Numbered from the stretch's first letter, positions 27,129 through 36,055 are shown. The stretch is DNA of 64,000 nt from Bacillota bacterium (GCA_013540605.1 JABVCK010000029.1:124001-188000), one strand, 5' to 3'. The notes: generated from the letters alone by a model not told the origin. Made by a program: numbers and translations.

Positions 27129-28562
27129 ATGAAAACAATAGAATTTACATTGACACTTTTATACCTTGTTGCGTGCATAGGTATAGGTTTTTGGGCGAAT
27201 AAAAAGGTCAAGAGTTCTACTGAAGATTATTGGGTAGCTGGCAGGAATATTGGCACTTTTGCCAACAGCTGGGCTATGATGGCAGCATTGGCAAGTGGCG
27301 GCTCAGTATTAGGGGTTATGGGGCTGGCCTATTCAAGGGGAATTCCTTATACTTTCAGTATGTATGCTGGAGCTGCAGCCGGTTTCCCGCTTGCTGCGGT
27401 GCTTGTTGCCAAACAACTGCGTAATCTCGGCATATATACGATTACAGACTTTCTAAGGTTCAGATATAAAAACAAGGCAATAGAAATTTTAGTACCCGTA
27501 ATAATTATACTAGCTATGGGAGCATATATTGTTGCTCAAATGAAAGCTGCGGGGGTCACAGCAGTATATCTGCTTGGGATACCCTACAACTATGCAATAG
27601 TAGTAACTGCAATAGTGTTTATCCTATATGTATCCATTGGAGGAATGTGGGCAATCACCCTTACAGATATTGTACAAGGCATTCTAATGGTTGGGATGGT
27701 GCTCATTCTTTCAGCGGTATTATTTGGTAACTTTGGAGGAATTACACCCCTCCTCAGCCAGGCTATAGAAGCGAAGCCGGACCTTGGCGCTGTTGTAGGA
27801 TTATCAACAGCTTCATATGTTGGCGCGTTTCTTGTCTGGTTCGTCGCTGCATGTATTACACCTCATCTGATAATGAGAGTATTCACGTCAAGGACCGTAC
27901 GTTCCGCTAAGTACTCACTAAACTATTCCATAGTAATCTACGCATTTATGATTGTTTTTGGGGTTATAGCAATTTCTTCCGCAGGACATATTGTTCTGCC
28001 TGACCTTCAAGACCCCGATACACTGTTTCTCAAATTAATTGAGATGTATCTGCCGAGAGTCATTGGAGGTTTCGCGGTAGCAGCAGTAATGGCTGCTGTA
28101 ATGTCCACAACGGATGCCCTTCTTCTAGCCGTTAGCAGTGCAGTTGTAAACGATATTTACTGCAAATTCATAAATAAAGAAGCTTCTGAAAGACAAGTGG
28201 TTAAGGTCAGTTTGATAGCTACTTGGGTTGTAGGCATCTTAGCCGTTTTCTTCGCCCTTAACCCGCCAAAGCTGCTGACAATGTTCTACACAGCGGCTGT
28301 CGGATGGCTGGGTTCAGCACTTTTCGCACCAGTAATCCTTGGTATATGGTGGAAAAAGGCCACAACTAAGGGGGCGCTGTGGAGTATTATAATAGGTTCT
28401 GCATCATATCTTTATCTATTATGGTTCACTAAAATGCCGGCTTTAACACATATCCTTGTTTCCTTACCCTTGGCGTTCGTGGTCCATATTGCTGTAAGCC
28501 TTGCTACCCAGCCCGTTGATCAGGCAGTGTTATCTAGAGTAGCAGAGCTGCACATAGAATAA
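27129..28562 (+). CDS. Sodium:solute symporter (SSS family)
   Basis: 477 residues, about 13 membrane helices. SSS hallmarks: STEDYWVAGRNIGTF near residues 32-46, YTITDFLRFRYK, and AAVMAAVMSTTDALLLAVSSAVVNDIY in pieces (AAVMSTTDALLL; SSAVVNDIY). It imports an organic solute with sodium. Its sigma-54 promoter and the neighbouring acetoacetate genes suggest a short-chain acid or keto acid as substrate, which is inference. Confidence 0.9.
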   Translation: MKTIEFTLTLLYLVACIGIGFWANKKVKSSTEDYWVAGRNIGTFANSWAMMAALASGGSVLGVMGLAYSRGIPYTFSMYAGAAAGFPLAAVLVAKQLRNLGIYTITDFLRFRYKNKAIEILVPVIIILAMGAYIVAQMKAAGVTAVYLLGIPYNYAIVVTAIVFILYVSIGGMWAITLTDIVQGILMVGMVLILSAVLFGNFGGITPLLSQAIEAKPDLGAVVGLSTASYVGAFLVWFVAACITPHLIMRVFTSRTVRSAKYSLNYSIVIYAFMIVFGVIAISSAGHIVLPDLQDPDTLFLKLIEMYLPRVIGGFAVAAVMAAVMSTTDALLLAVSSAVVNDIYCKFINKEASERQVVKVSLIATWVVGILAVFFALNPPKLLTMFYTAAVGWLGSALFAPVILGIWWKKATTKGALWSIIIGSASYLYLLWFTKMPALTHILVSLPLAFVVHIAVSLATQPVDQAVLSRVAELHIE

Positions 28563-28568
28563 TACTAC

Positions 28569-28596
28569 AGGGGCTATGGAGAAAGGCATAGCCCCT
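28569..28596 (+). terminator. Hairpin after the symporter gene
   Basis: AGGGGCTATG (28569-28578) pairs perfectly with 28587-28596; no strong T tract, so termination efficiency is uncertain. Confidence 0.6.
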
Positions 28597-28657
28597 ATTC
28601 CCATGTATTATTGGAAATGTAGTATTATATATATAACAATACCTGGAGGTGGGAAGG

Positions 28658-29056
28658 TTGATTTTAGGAGTTGTTAACGAAAAGTGTTCAGGATGCCGCA
28701 CGTGCCAGGCATTATGCTCGCTCCAGAACCTGGCGGTCTGGAATCCCAAGAAGGCTGCGCTTAAAGTTATACCAAGGTTTCCGAAGCCCGGAGAGTACGA
28801 GGTGGGGGTGTGCAACCAGTGCGGGGTTTGCGCGAAGATCTGTCCGGCAGAAGCAATCTATAGGGATAGGGATGTCTATTTGATTAATGAAGAGGAGTGC
28901 ACTGGGTGCGGACTATGCGTTGAAGCGTGTCCCAATAATGTTATGGTAATGCTGGGTGATATGAAAGCGCCTTTTAAATGCAACGGCTGTGGCGAGTGCA
29001 TAAGCTATTGTCCCAGGGAAGCGCTGTATGATGTATGCGGGGGTGATAAAAAATGA
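28658..29056 (+). CDS. Polyferredoxin-type electron carrier of the AOR
   Basis: 132 residues from TTG 28658 behind GGAGGT. Cysteine-rich with four cluster motifs: CSGCRTCQALC, CNQCGVCAKIC, CTGCGLCVEAC and CNGCGECISYC; the 4Fe-4S groups combine these. It overlaps the AOR gene by 4 bases (ATGA), so it likely shuttles electrons to or from the tungsten enzyme, as small subunits of this family do. Confidence 0.9.
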   Translation: MILGVVNEKCSGCRTCQALCSLQNLAVWNPKKAALKVIPRFPKPGEYEVGVCNQCGVCAKICPAEAIYRDRDVYLINEEECTGCGLCVEACPNNVMVMLGDMKAPFKCNGCGECISYCPREALYDVCGGDKK

Positions 29057-30894
29057 TCTATGGATATAACCAGAAACTGTTGAGGGTTAACCTTTCCACG
29101 GGAAGGATCAGCGTGGAAAATATTCCTGATGATGTTGTAAGGGAATACATAGGAGGCCGTGGCTTTGTTGCAAAGTACATGTTCGATGAGATACCGAAGG
29201 GTGCAGATCCCCTGGGAGAGGGCAACAAGGTATTTATTGCAGTAGGTCCCTTATCGGCAGCCTTTCTTCCAAGCAGCGGAAAGATTGAATTTGGTGCAAA
29301 ATCACCCCTGACCGGTGGGTATGGGGACAGCAACATGGGTGGACATCTTTCGGCTGAACTAAAGTCCGCCGGATACGACATGATTATAATTGAGGGGATT
29401 GCCGACAAACCTAAATACCTTTATATTGATAATGACAGGATTGAGATAAGGGATGCATCAGAATACTGGGGCATGGGAGCGCTTGATACGGAAGAGGTAT
29501 TGAAGAATGAGCTGGGAGAGGAGTTCCAGATTGCAACCATAGGTCCCGCAGCTGAGAAACTGCTAAAATTTGCCTGTGTATCCCATGACTTTGGAAGACA
29601 GGCAGGACGCACCGGAGTTGGGACCGTTTTGGGATCAAAGAGACTAAAAGCAATTGCAATCAGGGGCAACAAGGATATCAAAGTATTCGACCCCGAGGGG
29701 CTGCTGAAGAAGTCCAAGGAAATGTACGATACGATTTTCTCCTTGCCGGGTTTTACCGAGTGGGCACCCTACGGTACGGCAGATATCACCACATGGGTCA
29801 ATAACGTTGGCGCCCTGCCTACCAGGAACTTCAAACACGGCTATTTCAAGCCGGCTGATAATCTAACCGGAAGGGATATCAGGGAGAAAATCCTTGTGAA
29901 GGATAAGGGCTGCTTCTGCTGTCCCATTCCCTGCGGAAAGTATTCAAAGGTTGAGAAGAACGGCAACGAATACTATGTGGAAGGACCGGAGTATGAAACA
30001 ATAGCCCTCTGCGGCTCAAACCTTATGCTGGAGAACATAGAGGATGTAGCCTACGTTAACTATCTGTTCGACAATTACGGCATTGATACGATGTCCGGCG
30101 GAGGAGTTGTGGCCTTTGCCCTTGAATGCTGTGAAAAGGGGATTATCACACCCGAACAGGTTGAATATAAAGAGCTGAAGTTCGGTGATCTTGATTCGAT
30201 AGAGTATTTAATACATAAAATAGCCAACCGGCACGGGATAGGTGAAATCCTTGCCGAAGGCACAAAAAAAGCCGCATTGGTCCTCGGCAAGGGGTCGGAA
30301 AGGTTTGCAATCCAGGTCAAGGGTCAGGAGTGCAGCGGTTATGACCCAAGAAACGCCGCGGCGACAATTCTTGCATATATGACATGTGACGTGGGGTCTC
30401 ATCACAACAGGGCATGGGCAATAACCTATGACGTTGAAGTCGGGCGTTTTGAAGTAAAGGGCAAGGCTGAAAAGGTTATATGGATGCAGCACGTAAGGCC
30501 TATGCTGGATACCCTGACCGTATGCCGCTTCCCATGGATAGAACTTGGCTTTTCGCTTGACGATTATCCGACGGTATTAAATCTGGTTACCGGGTTCAAC
30601 TATACATGGGAAGATTTGAAGAGGCTGTCCGAACGGGTGTGGAACATAACCAGGGCATTCTGGGCAAGGGAAGTGGAGGACTTTGGCCGTGAATATGACT
30701 GGCCGCCCGCAAGGTTCTACGAAGAGCCAACCATTGGTGGCGCAGTTGACGGAATGCATATAAGTAGGGATACCCTTGAAGAGTTGCTTGACAGGTATTA
30801 CAGCCTGAGGGGCTGGGACAAAAACGGAATTCCTACAAGGGAGAAGCTGGAGGAGCTTGGGCTTAGCTACGTTGCAGAGAGTCTAGGGCTTTAA
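29053..30894 (+). CDS. aor: Aldehyde:ferredoxin oxidoreductase (tungsten)
   Basis: 613 residues. N-terminal AOR domain (RVNLSTGRIS, EYIGGRGFVAKYMFDE), pterin-binding GKIEFGAKSPLTGGYGDSN in pieces (FGAKSPLTGGYGDSN), and cluster cysteines C287, C290, C294 (GCFCCPIPCGKY) with a fourth in TLTVCRFPW. Members oxidise aldehydes to acids or run in reverse with reduced ferredoxin. The operon adds an aminotransferase, a MoaD-like protein and a possible selenoprotein, which suggests a dedicated amino-acid-derived aldehyde pathway and metal cofactor supply (inference). Confidence 0.95.
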   Translation: MIYGYNQKLLRVNLSTGRISVENIPDDVVREYIGGRGFVAKYMFDEIPKGADPLGEGNKVFIAVGPLSAAFLPSSGKIEFGAKSPLTGGYGDSNMGGHLSAELKSAGYDMIIIEGIADKPKYLYIDNDRIEIRDASEYWGMGALDTEEVLKNELGEEFQIATIGPAAEKLLKFACVSHDFGRQAGRTGVGTVLGSKRLKAIAIRGNKDIKVFDPEGLLKKSKEMYDTIFSLPGFTEWAPYGTADITTWVNNVGALPTRNFKHGYFKPADNLTGRDIREKILVKDKGCFCCPIPCGKYSKVEKNGNEYYVEGPEYETIALCGSNLMLENIEDVAYVNYLFDNYGIDTMSGGGVVAFALECCEKGIITPEQVEYKELKFGDLDSIEYLIHKIANRHGIGEILAEGTKKAALVLGKGSERFAIQVKGQECSGYDPRNAAATILAYMTCDVGSHHNRAWAITYDVEVGRFEVKGKAEKVIWMQHVRPMLDTLTVCRFPWIELGFSLDDYPTVLNLVTGFNYTWEDLKRLSERVWNITRAFWAREVEDFGREYDWPPARFYEEPTIGGAVDGMHISRDTLEELLDRYYSLRGWDKNGIPTREKLEELGLSYVAESLGL

Positions 30895-30929
30895 CTGTGG
30901 AAGATCTATCTGAGACGGAGGGAATGAAA

Positions 30930-32276
30930 ATGCGGAAAAAAGAGGACTGCCTATTTCTGAGGGACTATAAATGGGAATATCCTGAGATTGAATACGGTAA
31001 AGGGGTTTATCTCTATGATACCGAAGGCAGGGAGTATATAGATGCATGTGCGGGAGCGGCTGCCGCGAACTTGGGGCATGGCAGCGGTGAGATTGCACAG
31101 GTGATGGCTGAACAGGCAAAGAGGGTTGCCTTTACCCACCTGTCGAGGTTTGTTACAAGACCGGCGTATGAACTGGCCGAAAAAGTAGCGGAAATGACAC
31201 CGGCGGATCTAAACTACGTCTATTTCGTATCGGGCGGTTCAGAGGCCACCGAAACGGCAATAAAGCTCTGCAGGCAGTATTTTCTGGAGCGAGATGGCGT
31301 AACGAGCAAGTACAAAATAATTTCACGGTGGAGGAGCTATCATGGAAATACCATTGGTTCTCTTTCACTGTCAGGAAAGCCCGACCTCAGGAAGAAATAC
31401 GGTCCTCTGCTTCTTGATTTTCCCCATATTACTCCGGCATACTGCTATCGCTGCGAGTACGGTTTGACCTGCGATAAATGCGGCAGTCGGTGCGCCTGGG
31501 ACCTTGAAAAGGCAATCCTAAGGGAAGGGCCGGAGAATGTGGCAGGGTTTATTGCAGAGCCTATTACCGGGTCTGCCGCTCCCGGAGCTTACCCGGTAAA
31601 GGATTACTACAAAATCGTCAGGGAAATCTGTGACAAATACGATATCCTTTTTATATCCGACGAAGTGATGAACGGCTTTGGAAGGACCGGCACAAATTTT
31701 GGCATCGATAATTTTGATGTAATACCTGACATCATGTGTATCGCAAAGGGAATTAGCAGCGGATATTCACCCCTGGGCGGAGCGGTTGTAAGCGAAAAGA
31801 TCATATCAGTATTCAGAAAAGGGTCGGGCAGCTTTACCCACGGCCATACCTATGGCGGCAACCCGCTTTCATGTGCGGTGGGCTCGGTTGTGCTGGATAT
31901 AATTAAGAGGGACGGGATAGTCGAAAACAGCAAAAGGATGGGCGAATTGCTCAAGGCAAAACTGCAAAATGAAATAGGCAGCCATGCAATAGTAGGGGAT
32001 ATAAGAGGTATGGGGCTGCAACTGGGTGTAGAATTTGTTAAGGACAAGAACACCAAGGAGCCCTTTGAGAAGAGCGTAAACCTGAAATCCAAGCTTACTA
32101 AGAGGGGATTGGAAAACGGCATTGTTCTTTATCCCGGGGGTGGCTCCGCCGATACCGTAAGGGGAGATCATATTCTGCTGACGCCTCCCTTAAACATCAG
32201 CGAAGCCCATGTGGATGAAATTGTTGTGAAGCTTAAGAAAACCATAGAGGATGTAAGCCGTAATATCTTCGATTAG
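30930..32276 (+). CDS. Class III PLP aminotransferase with Cys4 insert
   Basis: 448 residues from ATG 30930 behind CGGAGGG. PLP motifs: VSGGSEATETAIKLCRQYF in pieces (VSGGSEATETAIKL), SYHGNTIGSLSLSG, FISDEVMNGFGRTG, and the lysine in IAKGISSGYSPLGG. A four-cysteine insert (CYRCEYGLTCDKCGSRC, about residues 169-185) may bind zinc or simply mark this subfamily. Located between AOR and MoaD-like genes, it could generate the oxo acid or semialdehyde that feeds the AOR. Confidence 0.88.
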   Translation: MRKKEDCLFLRDYKWEYPEIEYGKGVYLYDTEGREYIDACAGAAAANLGHGSGEIAQVMAEQAKRVAFTHLSRFVTRPAYELAEKVAEMTPADLNYVYFVSGGSEATETAIKLCRQYFLERDGVTSKYKIISRWRSYHGNTIGSLSLSGKPDLRKKYGPLLLDFPHITPAYCYRCEYGLTCDKCGSRCAWDLEKAILREGPENVAGFIAEPITGSAAPGAYPVKDYYKIVREICDKYDILFISDEVMNGFGRTGTNFGIDNFDVIPDIMCIAKGISSGYSPLGGAVVSEKIISVFRKGSGSFTHGHTYGGNPLSCAVGSVVLDIIKRDGIVENSKRMGELLKAKLQNEIGSHAIVGDIRGMGLQLGVEFVKDKNTKEPFEKSVNLKSKLTKRGLENGIVLYPGGGSADTVRGDHILLTPPLNISEAHVDEIVVKLKKTIEDVSRNIFD

Positions 32277-32287
32277 AGGGTGGTACA

Positions 32288-32521
32288 ATGAAAATTCAGG
32301 TAGAGGTTATGGGGCATTTAACGGACGTTGTGGCCGGACTGGAAAGGAAGCAAGAGGTTGACTTGCCTGACAACACAGCCTTGTCCATGCTGTTAAGCAA
32401 TCTTGGGATTAAGCGGGAACTTGCATACATGGTCCTGGTTAACGGACAGAGAGAGGATGGATCCCATTTGCTGAGGGATGGGGACAGGGTGACTGTATTC
32501 TCACCCCCGGCGGGAGGCTGA
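32288..32521 (+). CDS. MoaD/ThiS-type sulfur carrier
   Basis: 77 residues with ubiquitin-like beta-grasp pattern (VEVMGHLTDVVAGL; DLPDNTALSMLLSNL; LRDGDRVTVFSP) and the C-terminal Gly-Gly needed for adenylation and thiocarboxylation. Such proteins sulfurate molybdopterin or tungstopterin; the AOR upstream is the likely beneficiary. Confidence 0.88.
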   Translation: MKIQVEVMGHLTDVVAGLERKQEVDLPDNTALSMLLSNLGIKRELAYMVLVNGQREDGSHLLRDGDRVTVFSPPAGG

Positions 32522-32528
32522 TGGATTA

Positions 32529-32816
32529 ATGAAAATCAGGATTGCGGACAACTTCCTGCTGGAATATATTGGGGAACACGGTGCGGAAATCGAGATAAAG
32601 ATAAAAGAGGTTAACACATGATGATTTAAAGTGAAAAAGTGCCCGTTGGGCATAACGAAAAGGCCTAAAGATATTGCCCAATTCAGGATTTTTGAGCAGG
32701 ATGGCATTACAGTCTTTATTCACAAAAGCCTAAGTCTCAGTGAGGGCGACCACAGGATATTGGTGGATTATATGTTCTGGTCCAATATCAGTGTATATTA
32801 TGAAGGGTGCGGTTAA
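32529..32816 (+). CDS. Candidate selenoprotein with two consecutive in-frame TGA codons
   Basis: ATG 32529 has GGGAGGC at 32512-32518. The frame reads 30 residues, then TGA TGA (32619-32624), then 62 or so sense codons to TAA at 32816, about 95 residues in all. The halves look like one small protein: MKIRIADNFLLEYIGEHGAE before, PKDIAQFRIFEQDGITVFIH after. I recall a small CC/Se-motif protein family of this size in which Cys-Cys can be replaced by selenocysteine. A hairpin follows the TGAs. If it is not recoded, it is a 30-residue peptide plus a second frame starting at GTG 32631. Confidence 0.6.
32640..32652 (+). other. SECIS-like hairpin after the double TGA
   Basis: TGCCC (32640-32644), loop GTT, GGGCA (32648-32652), with a possible G-T closing pair at 32639/32653. 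It begins about 15 bases after the second TGA, the range expected for a bacterial SECIS element read by SelB. The loop is small, so the case rests on position. Confidence 0.45.
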
Positions 32817-32872
32817 CGCACTCCTTATCTTTTTGCTCAGATGCGCAAAGCAATAATTTAGTTGGAAAGATA

Positions 32873-32922
32873 TTGACAATCAGGGGGCAATCGGGTAAAA
32901 TATAGTTGATAATGATTATCAA
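32873..32922 (+). promoter_or_regulatory. feoAB promoter with Fur box
   Basis: TTGACA (32873-32878), 17 bases, TAAAAT (32896-32901). A perfect palindrome TTGATAATGATTATCAA lies at 32906-32922, over the transcription start, and matches the Fur/GATAAT consensus. Iron-bound Fur, encoded 3 kb downstream, should repress it. Confidence 0.9.
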
Positions 32923-32943
32923 TTTCATACGGAGGTATTTGCC

Positions 32944-33162
32944 ATGACACTGGACAGGATAAGCAGGGGACAGAAGATAGAAATAGTATCCATACCCGAC
33001 AGGGATATCAAGGACCAGGCAATAAGGCTCGGAATATTCGAAGGGGCACGGGTGACATGCTTTGAAAAGCTGCCCGCCGGCCCGGTCGTAATATTGAACA
33101 GGAAGCAGAAAATCGCAATAGGCAGGAAGCTGGCCGAGAGAATACAGGTTAAGGTTGTATAG
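32944..33162 (+). CDS. feoA: FeoA domain protein
   Basis: 72 residues from ATG 32944. SH3-like FeoA pattern: RISRGQKIEIVSIPD, AIRLGIFEGARVTC and PVVILNRKQKIAIGRKLAERI in pieces (PVVILNRKQKIAIGRK). FeoA is a small cytoplasmic activator of the FeoB ferrous-iron permease encoded 16 bases downstream. Controlled by the Fur box above. Confidence 0.92.
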   Translation: MTLDRISRGQKIEIVSIPDRDIKDQAIRLGIFEGARVTCFEKLPAGPVVILNRKQKIAIGRKLAERIQVKVV

Positions 33163-33178
33163 ACAGGAGGGAACATAG

Positions 33179-35023
33179 ATGAAATGCTGCAGCATACCTG
33201 GACTTGATGCGAAGCTTAAAGATGGGGCAAAAACTGTTATACTTGTCGGCAATCCTAACGTGGGTAAATCGGTCTTTTTCAATGCCTTAACGGGAATGTA
33301 TGTAGATGTCTCGAACTTTCCGGGAACAACCGTGGACATAAGCCATGGCAAATTCGGCGAATACATAGTAGTGGATACTCCGGGCGTGTATGGAGTATCC
33401 TCTTTTAACGACGAAGAACGGGTTGCCAGGGATGTAATCCTATTCGGGGATATGGTTCTGAACATAGTCGACGCTCTTCACCTTGAAAGGGACCTGTTTC
33501 TAACCCAGCAGATCATAGATATGGGGAAACCGGTGGTTGTAGCGCTGAATATGATGGACGAAGCGGTGAAAAACGGTATAGATATAGATGTTGAGCTCTT
33601 GAAGAGACGCCTTGGAGTTCCGGTAATCCCCACCGTGGCAGTAAGGGGCGAGGGTATCGACAGGGTAAAGAAGGCCATCCGGGACCCTTTAAAGGGCAAA
33701 AGAATTCCCCTGGTTGAGGAGCTGTTGAAGGGGTACGAAAACATAATAGAAAATGAAGCGGAAGCCCTTATTGTGCTTGAGGACGATGAAAATGTGGCAA
33801 AACGATATGATATTGAGACTGCGGGCAAAAGGGAAGAAATCTACAGAGAAAGAAGAAAGTGGGTCAACGATATAGTAGATGCGGTGGTATCTGAAACAGA
33901 TGAAGGAGCGTCCTTCAGAACAAGGCTTGGACGGTGGATGGTGAGGCCGGTTTCCGGGATACCGATGCTTATTTTCACGCTCTGGCTGTTGTACCAGATA
34001 GTCGGTGTATTTGTGGCGCAGTGGGTTGTGGGAATAACCGAGGAAACGATTATGAGTGGTTTATACCAACCCTTTATAGAAAACGCTGTGTCAACTGTAG
34101 TTAAGCCGGGTACCTTTCTGGGAGAACTGCTGGTGGGCGAATTCGGACTTATGACAATGGTTCCGGTATATATTTTGGGACTGCTGCTGCCCCTTGTGAT
34201 TGGGTTCTATTTCTTTTTATCCGTGATTGAGGATTCCGGATATCTGCCCAGGATTGCGACGCTGATGGACAGGGTGCTGACTGCATTTGGCCTTAACGGG
34301 CGGGCGGTGATACCCATGATACTGGGTTTCGGCTGCGTTACGATGGCGACCATTACAACCAGGATTCTCGGGTCCAAACGGGAAAGATTTATCGCAACGA
34401 TGCTTCTGGGCCTCGCAATACCGTGTTCGGCGCAGCTTGGAGTAATAGCCGGCATGATGGCGGCACTGGGCGCCAAATACATGTTGGTCTATGGTGTTAC
34501 AATTTTTCTTGTGTTCATAATAATCGGGACCTTACTGAACAAGGTAATGCCTGGGGAATCGACCGTTCTGCTTATCGATCTTCCTCCGTTAAGGCTGCCC
34601 ATTCTAAAGAATGTTTTGATGAAGACCAAGAATAAAGCCGTAATGTTTTTAAAGGAAGCAACACCGCTGTTCTTTTTAGGAGCAGCGCTTATCAGCATCA
34701 TGCAGTATACCGGTATGCTGGAGGGCATACAGACGCTGTTTTCGCCGGTAACGGTCGGACTTTTGAAACTCCCCGCTGAAGCAGCAACGGCCTTTATCAT
34801 GGGGATTATCAGAAGAGATTTTGGCGCAGCGGGATTATATGCCCTTACTATGTCGCCGGTACAAACTCTGGTATCCCTTGTAACCATCACACTTTTTGTG
34901 CCCTGTATAGCGGCTGTAATGATTGTGTTCAAGGAGAGGAGTTGGCTGGAAGCAGCAGTGATTTGGATAGGAAGCTTCGTTATCTCATTTTTAACCGGAG
35001 GTCTGCTTGCCTGGGTTATTTAG
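33179..35023 (+). CDS. feoB: FeoB-type ferrous iron transporter, variant pore
   Basis: 614 residues. G-protein motifs: GNPNVGKS (G1), VVDTPGVYG (G3) and ALNMMDEA (G4). The membrane half has the cysteine motif as GFGCVTMATITTR and a second gate as GIIRRDFGAAGLY, unlike the other FeoB here, which has GFGCTVPAIMGTR. It moves ferrous ion (or possibly another metal) using GTP binding. Under the Fur-box promoter with feoA. Because the pore motif is divergent, metal specificity could differ. Confidence 0.9.
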   Translation: MKCCSIPGLDAKLKDGAKTVILVGNPNVGKSVFFNALTGMYVDVSNFPGTTVDISHGKFGEYIVVDTPGVYGVSSFNDEERVARDVILFGDMVLNIVDALHLERDLFLTQQIIDMGKPVVVALNMMDEAVKNGIDIDVELLKRRLGVPVIPTVAVRGEGIDRVKKAIRDPLKGKRIPLVEELLKGYENIIENEAEALIVLEDDENVAKRYDIETAGKREEIYRERRKWVNDIVDAVVSETDEGASFRTRLGRWMVRPVSGIPMLIFTLWLLYQIVGVFVAQWVVGITEETIMSGLYQPFIENAVSTVVKPGTFLGELLVGEFGLMTMVPVYILGLLLPLVIGFYFFLSVIEDSGYLPRIATLMDRVLTAFGLNGRAVIPMILGFGCVTMATITTRILGSKRERFIATMLLGLAIPCSAQLGVIAGMMAALGAKYMLVYGVTIFLVFIIIGTLLNKVMPGESTVLLIDLPPLRLPILKNVLMKTKNKAVMFLKEATPLFFLGAALISIMQYTGMLEGIQTLFSPVTVGLLKLPAEAATAFIMGIIRRDFGAAGLYALTMSPVQTLVSLVTITLFVPCIAAVMIVFKERSWLEAAVIWIGSFVISFLTGGLLAWVI

Positions 35024-35082
35024 CTGGTTTGTATGATAACTGATAGATGGTGTGTCTTCTTACCTTACAAGGAGGGGTGATA

Positions 35083-35250
35083 ATGGAGGGGAAATGCCCT
35101 AGATGCGGGTTTATTATAAAAGATAAAAGCACGAAGAGGTGCCCCCGTTGTTTCGATGTGCTTGACAAACCTGTCGGCTGCTCACAGTGCAGCGGGTGCG
35201 GTACCCGGTATTGTGCTGCCGGCAAGAAAAAGGAAGATGATGACCGTTAG
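35083..35250 (+). CDS. Small zinc-ribbon protein next to feoB
   Basis: 55 residues from ATG 35083 with AAGGAGGGGTGA ahead. Eight to nine cysteines in CPRC, CPRC, CSQCSGC and RYC motifs. It may bind Zn or an Fe-S cluster. Such small cysteine proteins often accompany FeoB in Clostridia. Function not known. The IS200-type element begins a few bases after its stop. Confidence 0.75.
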   Translation: MEGKCPRCGFIIKDKSTKRCPRCFDVLDKPVGCSQCSGCGTRYCAAGKKKEDDDR

Positions 35251-35264
35251 ATATCTAATGCTCC

Positions 35265-35930
35265 TTTTTTAGTATCAATGCACCAGGTCTAAACCCTTCG
35301 CCTTTCAGGCGAAAAGCTTTGAGCATTGACAAGGCAGGAACTGTCATATAAGATAGCGCTGAGGTGAGAGAGGTGAAGGAATACAGAAAAAACGTCATGC
35401 AGTATACGATATAAAGTACCATGTAATCTGGACAACAAAGTACAGATATAAAGTACTTAAAGGGGAAATAGCCAAAAGGGCAAGAGACCTCATAATACAA
35501 GGGTGCGAGGCAAGAAACATAGTGATAATTAAAGGTAGTGTGGGAAAAGACCATATACATATACTAATATCATGCCCACCTACTATAGCCCCAGCGAAGA
35601 TAATGCAGTATTTAAAAGGGAGATCATCAAGGATGCTACAGGATGATTTTCCAGAACTTAAGAAAAGATACTGGGGGCAGCATTTGTGGTCAAGAGGATA
35701 TTTTTGTGCGACAGTAGGGAGCGTAACAGAAGAGATGATAAAGCAGTATATAGAGAATCAGGGAAGGCAGGAGAATAATGATTTTAAAATTGAAGAATGA
35801 GTTTCAGTCGTAAATTTAAGCTTGCATTTAGCAGATGGTCTTTAAGTGGGCTTAAGCCTAAAAAGCGAGTTTCACTCGCACAAAATTTATTTTGTAACCC
35901 ACCTGCTTCAGCAGGTGGTAGTTTAGTGGA
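35265..35930 (+). mobile_element. IS200/IS605-group element, single tnpA
   Basis: Left hairpin TTCGCC...GGCGAA (35297-35313), the frameshifted tnpA (35373-35800), then right-side hairpins GCGAGT/ACTCGC (35865-35879) and CCACCTGC TTCA GCAGGTGG (35899-35918). IS200-type elements use subterminal hairpins, not inverted repeats. Exact ends are estimates. No tnpB is present. Confidence 0.7.
35373..35800 (+). pseudogene. tnpA: IS200-type TnpA (Y1 transposase), frameshifted
   Basis: The start reads GTG (35373) giving VKEYRKN, then the frame breaks in an A6 run at 35387-35392, where one base is missing; the correct reading resumes as RHAVYDIKYHVIWTTKYRY and runs to 35800. The HUH motif is KDHIHIL and the catalytic tyrosine is in MIKQYIENQ. 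The element may be dead, or the A-run may be a sequence or slippage artefact. Confidence 0.8.
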
Positions 35931-36026
35931 TAAAAAAGTATACTTTCTTATTTATATTGGTATAATGGATTAGAGCAAGAGCAGTTTAACGCCCGGACAT
36001 TATATTTACATATTTTGCTAAAACTA

Positions 36027-36055
36027 TTGACAGGGCTGGCATTTATTTATAGACT
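36027..36055 (+). promoter_or_regulatory. fur promoter
   Basis: TTGACA (36027-36032), 17 bases, TAGACT (36050-36055). The 12-base palindrome AAAGTATACTTT lies further up at 35935-35946. Confidence 0.65.

Noticed and set aside
32631-32816. Separate 61-aa gene starting at GTG 32631
   Set aside because: No ribosome site upstream, and it is in the same frame as ATG 32529 across the double TGA; I prefer a single recoded gene, though it cannot be excluded.
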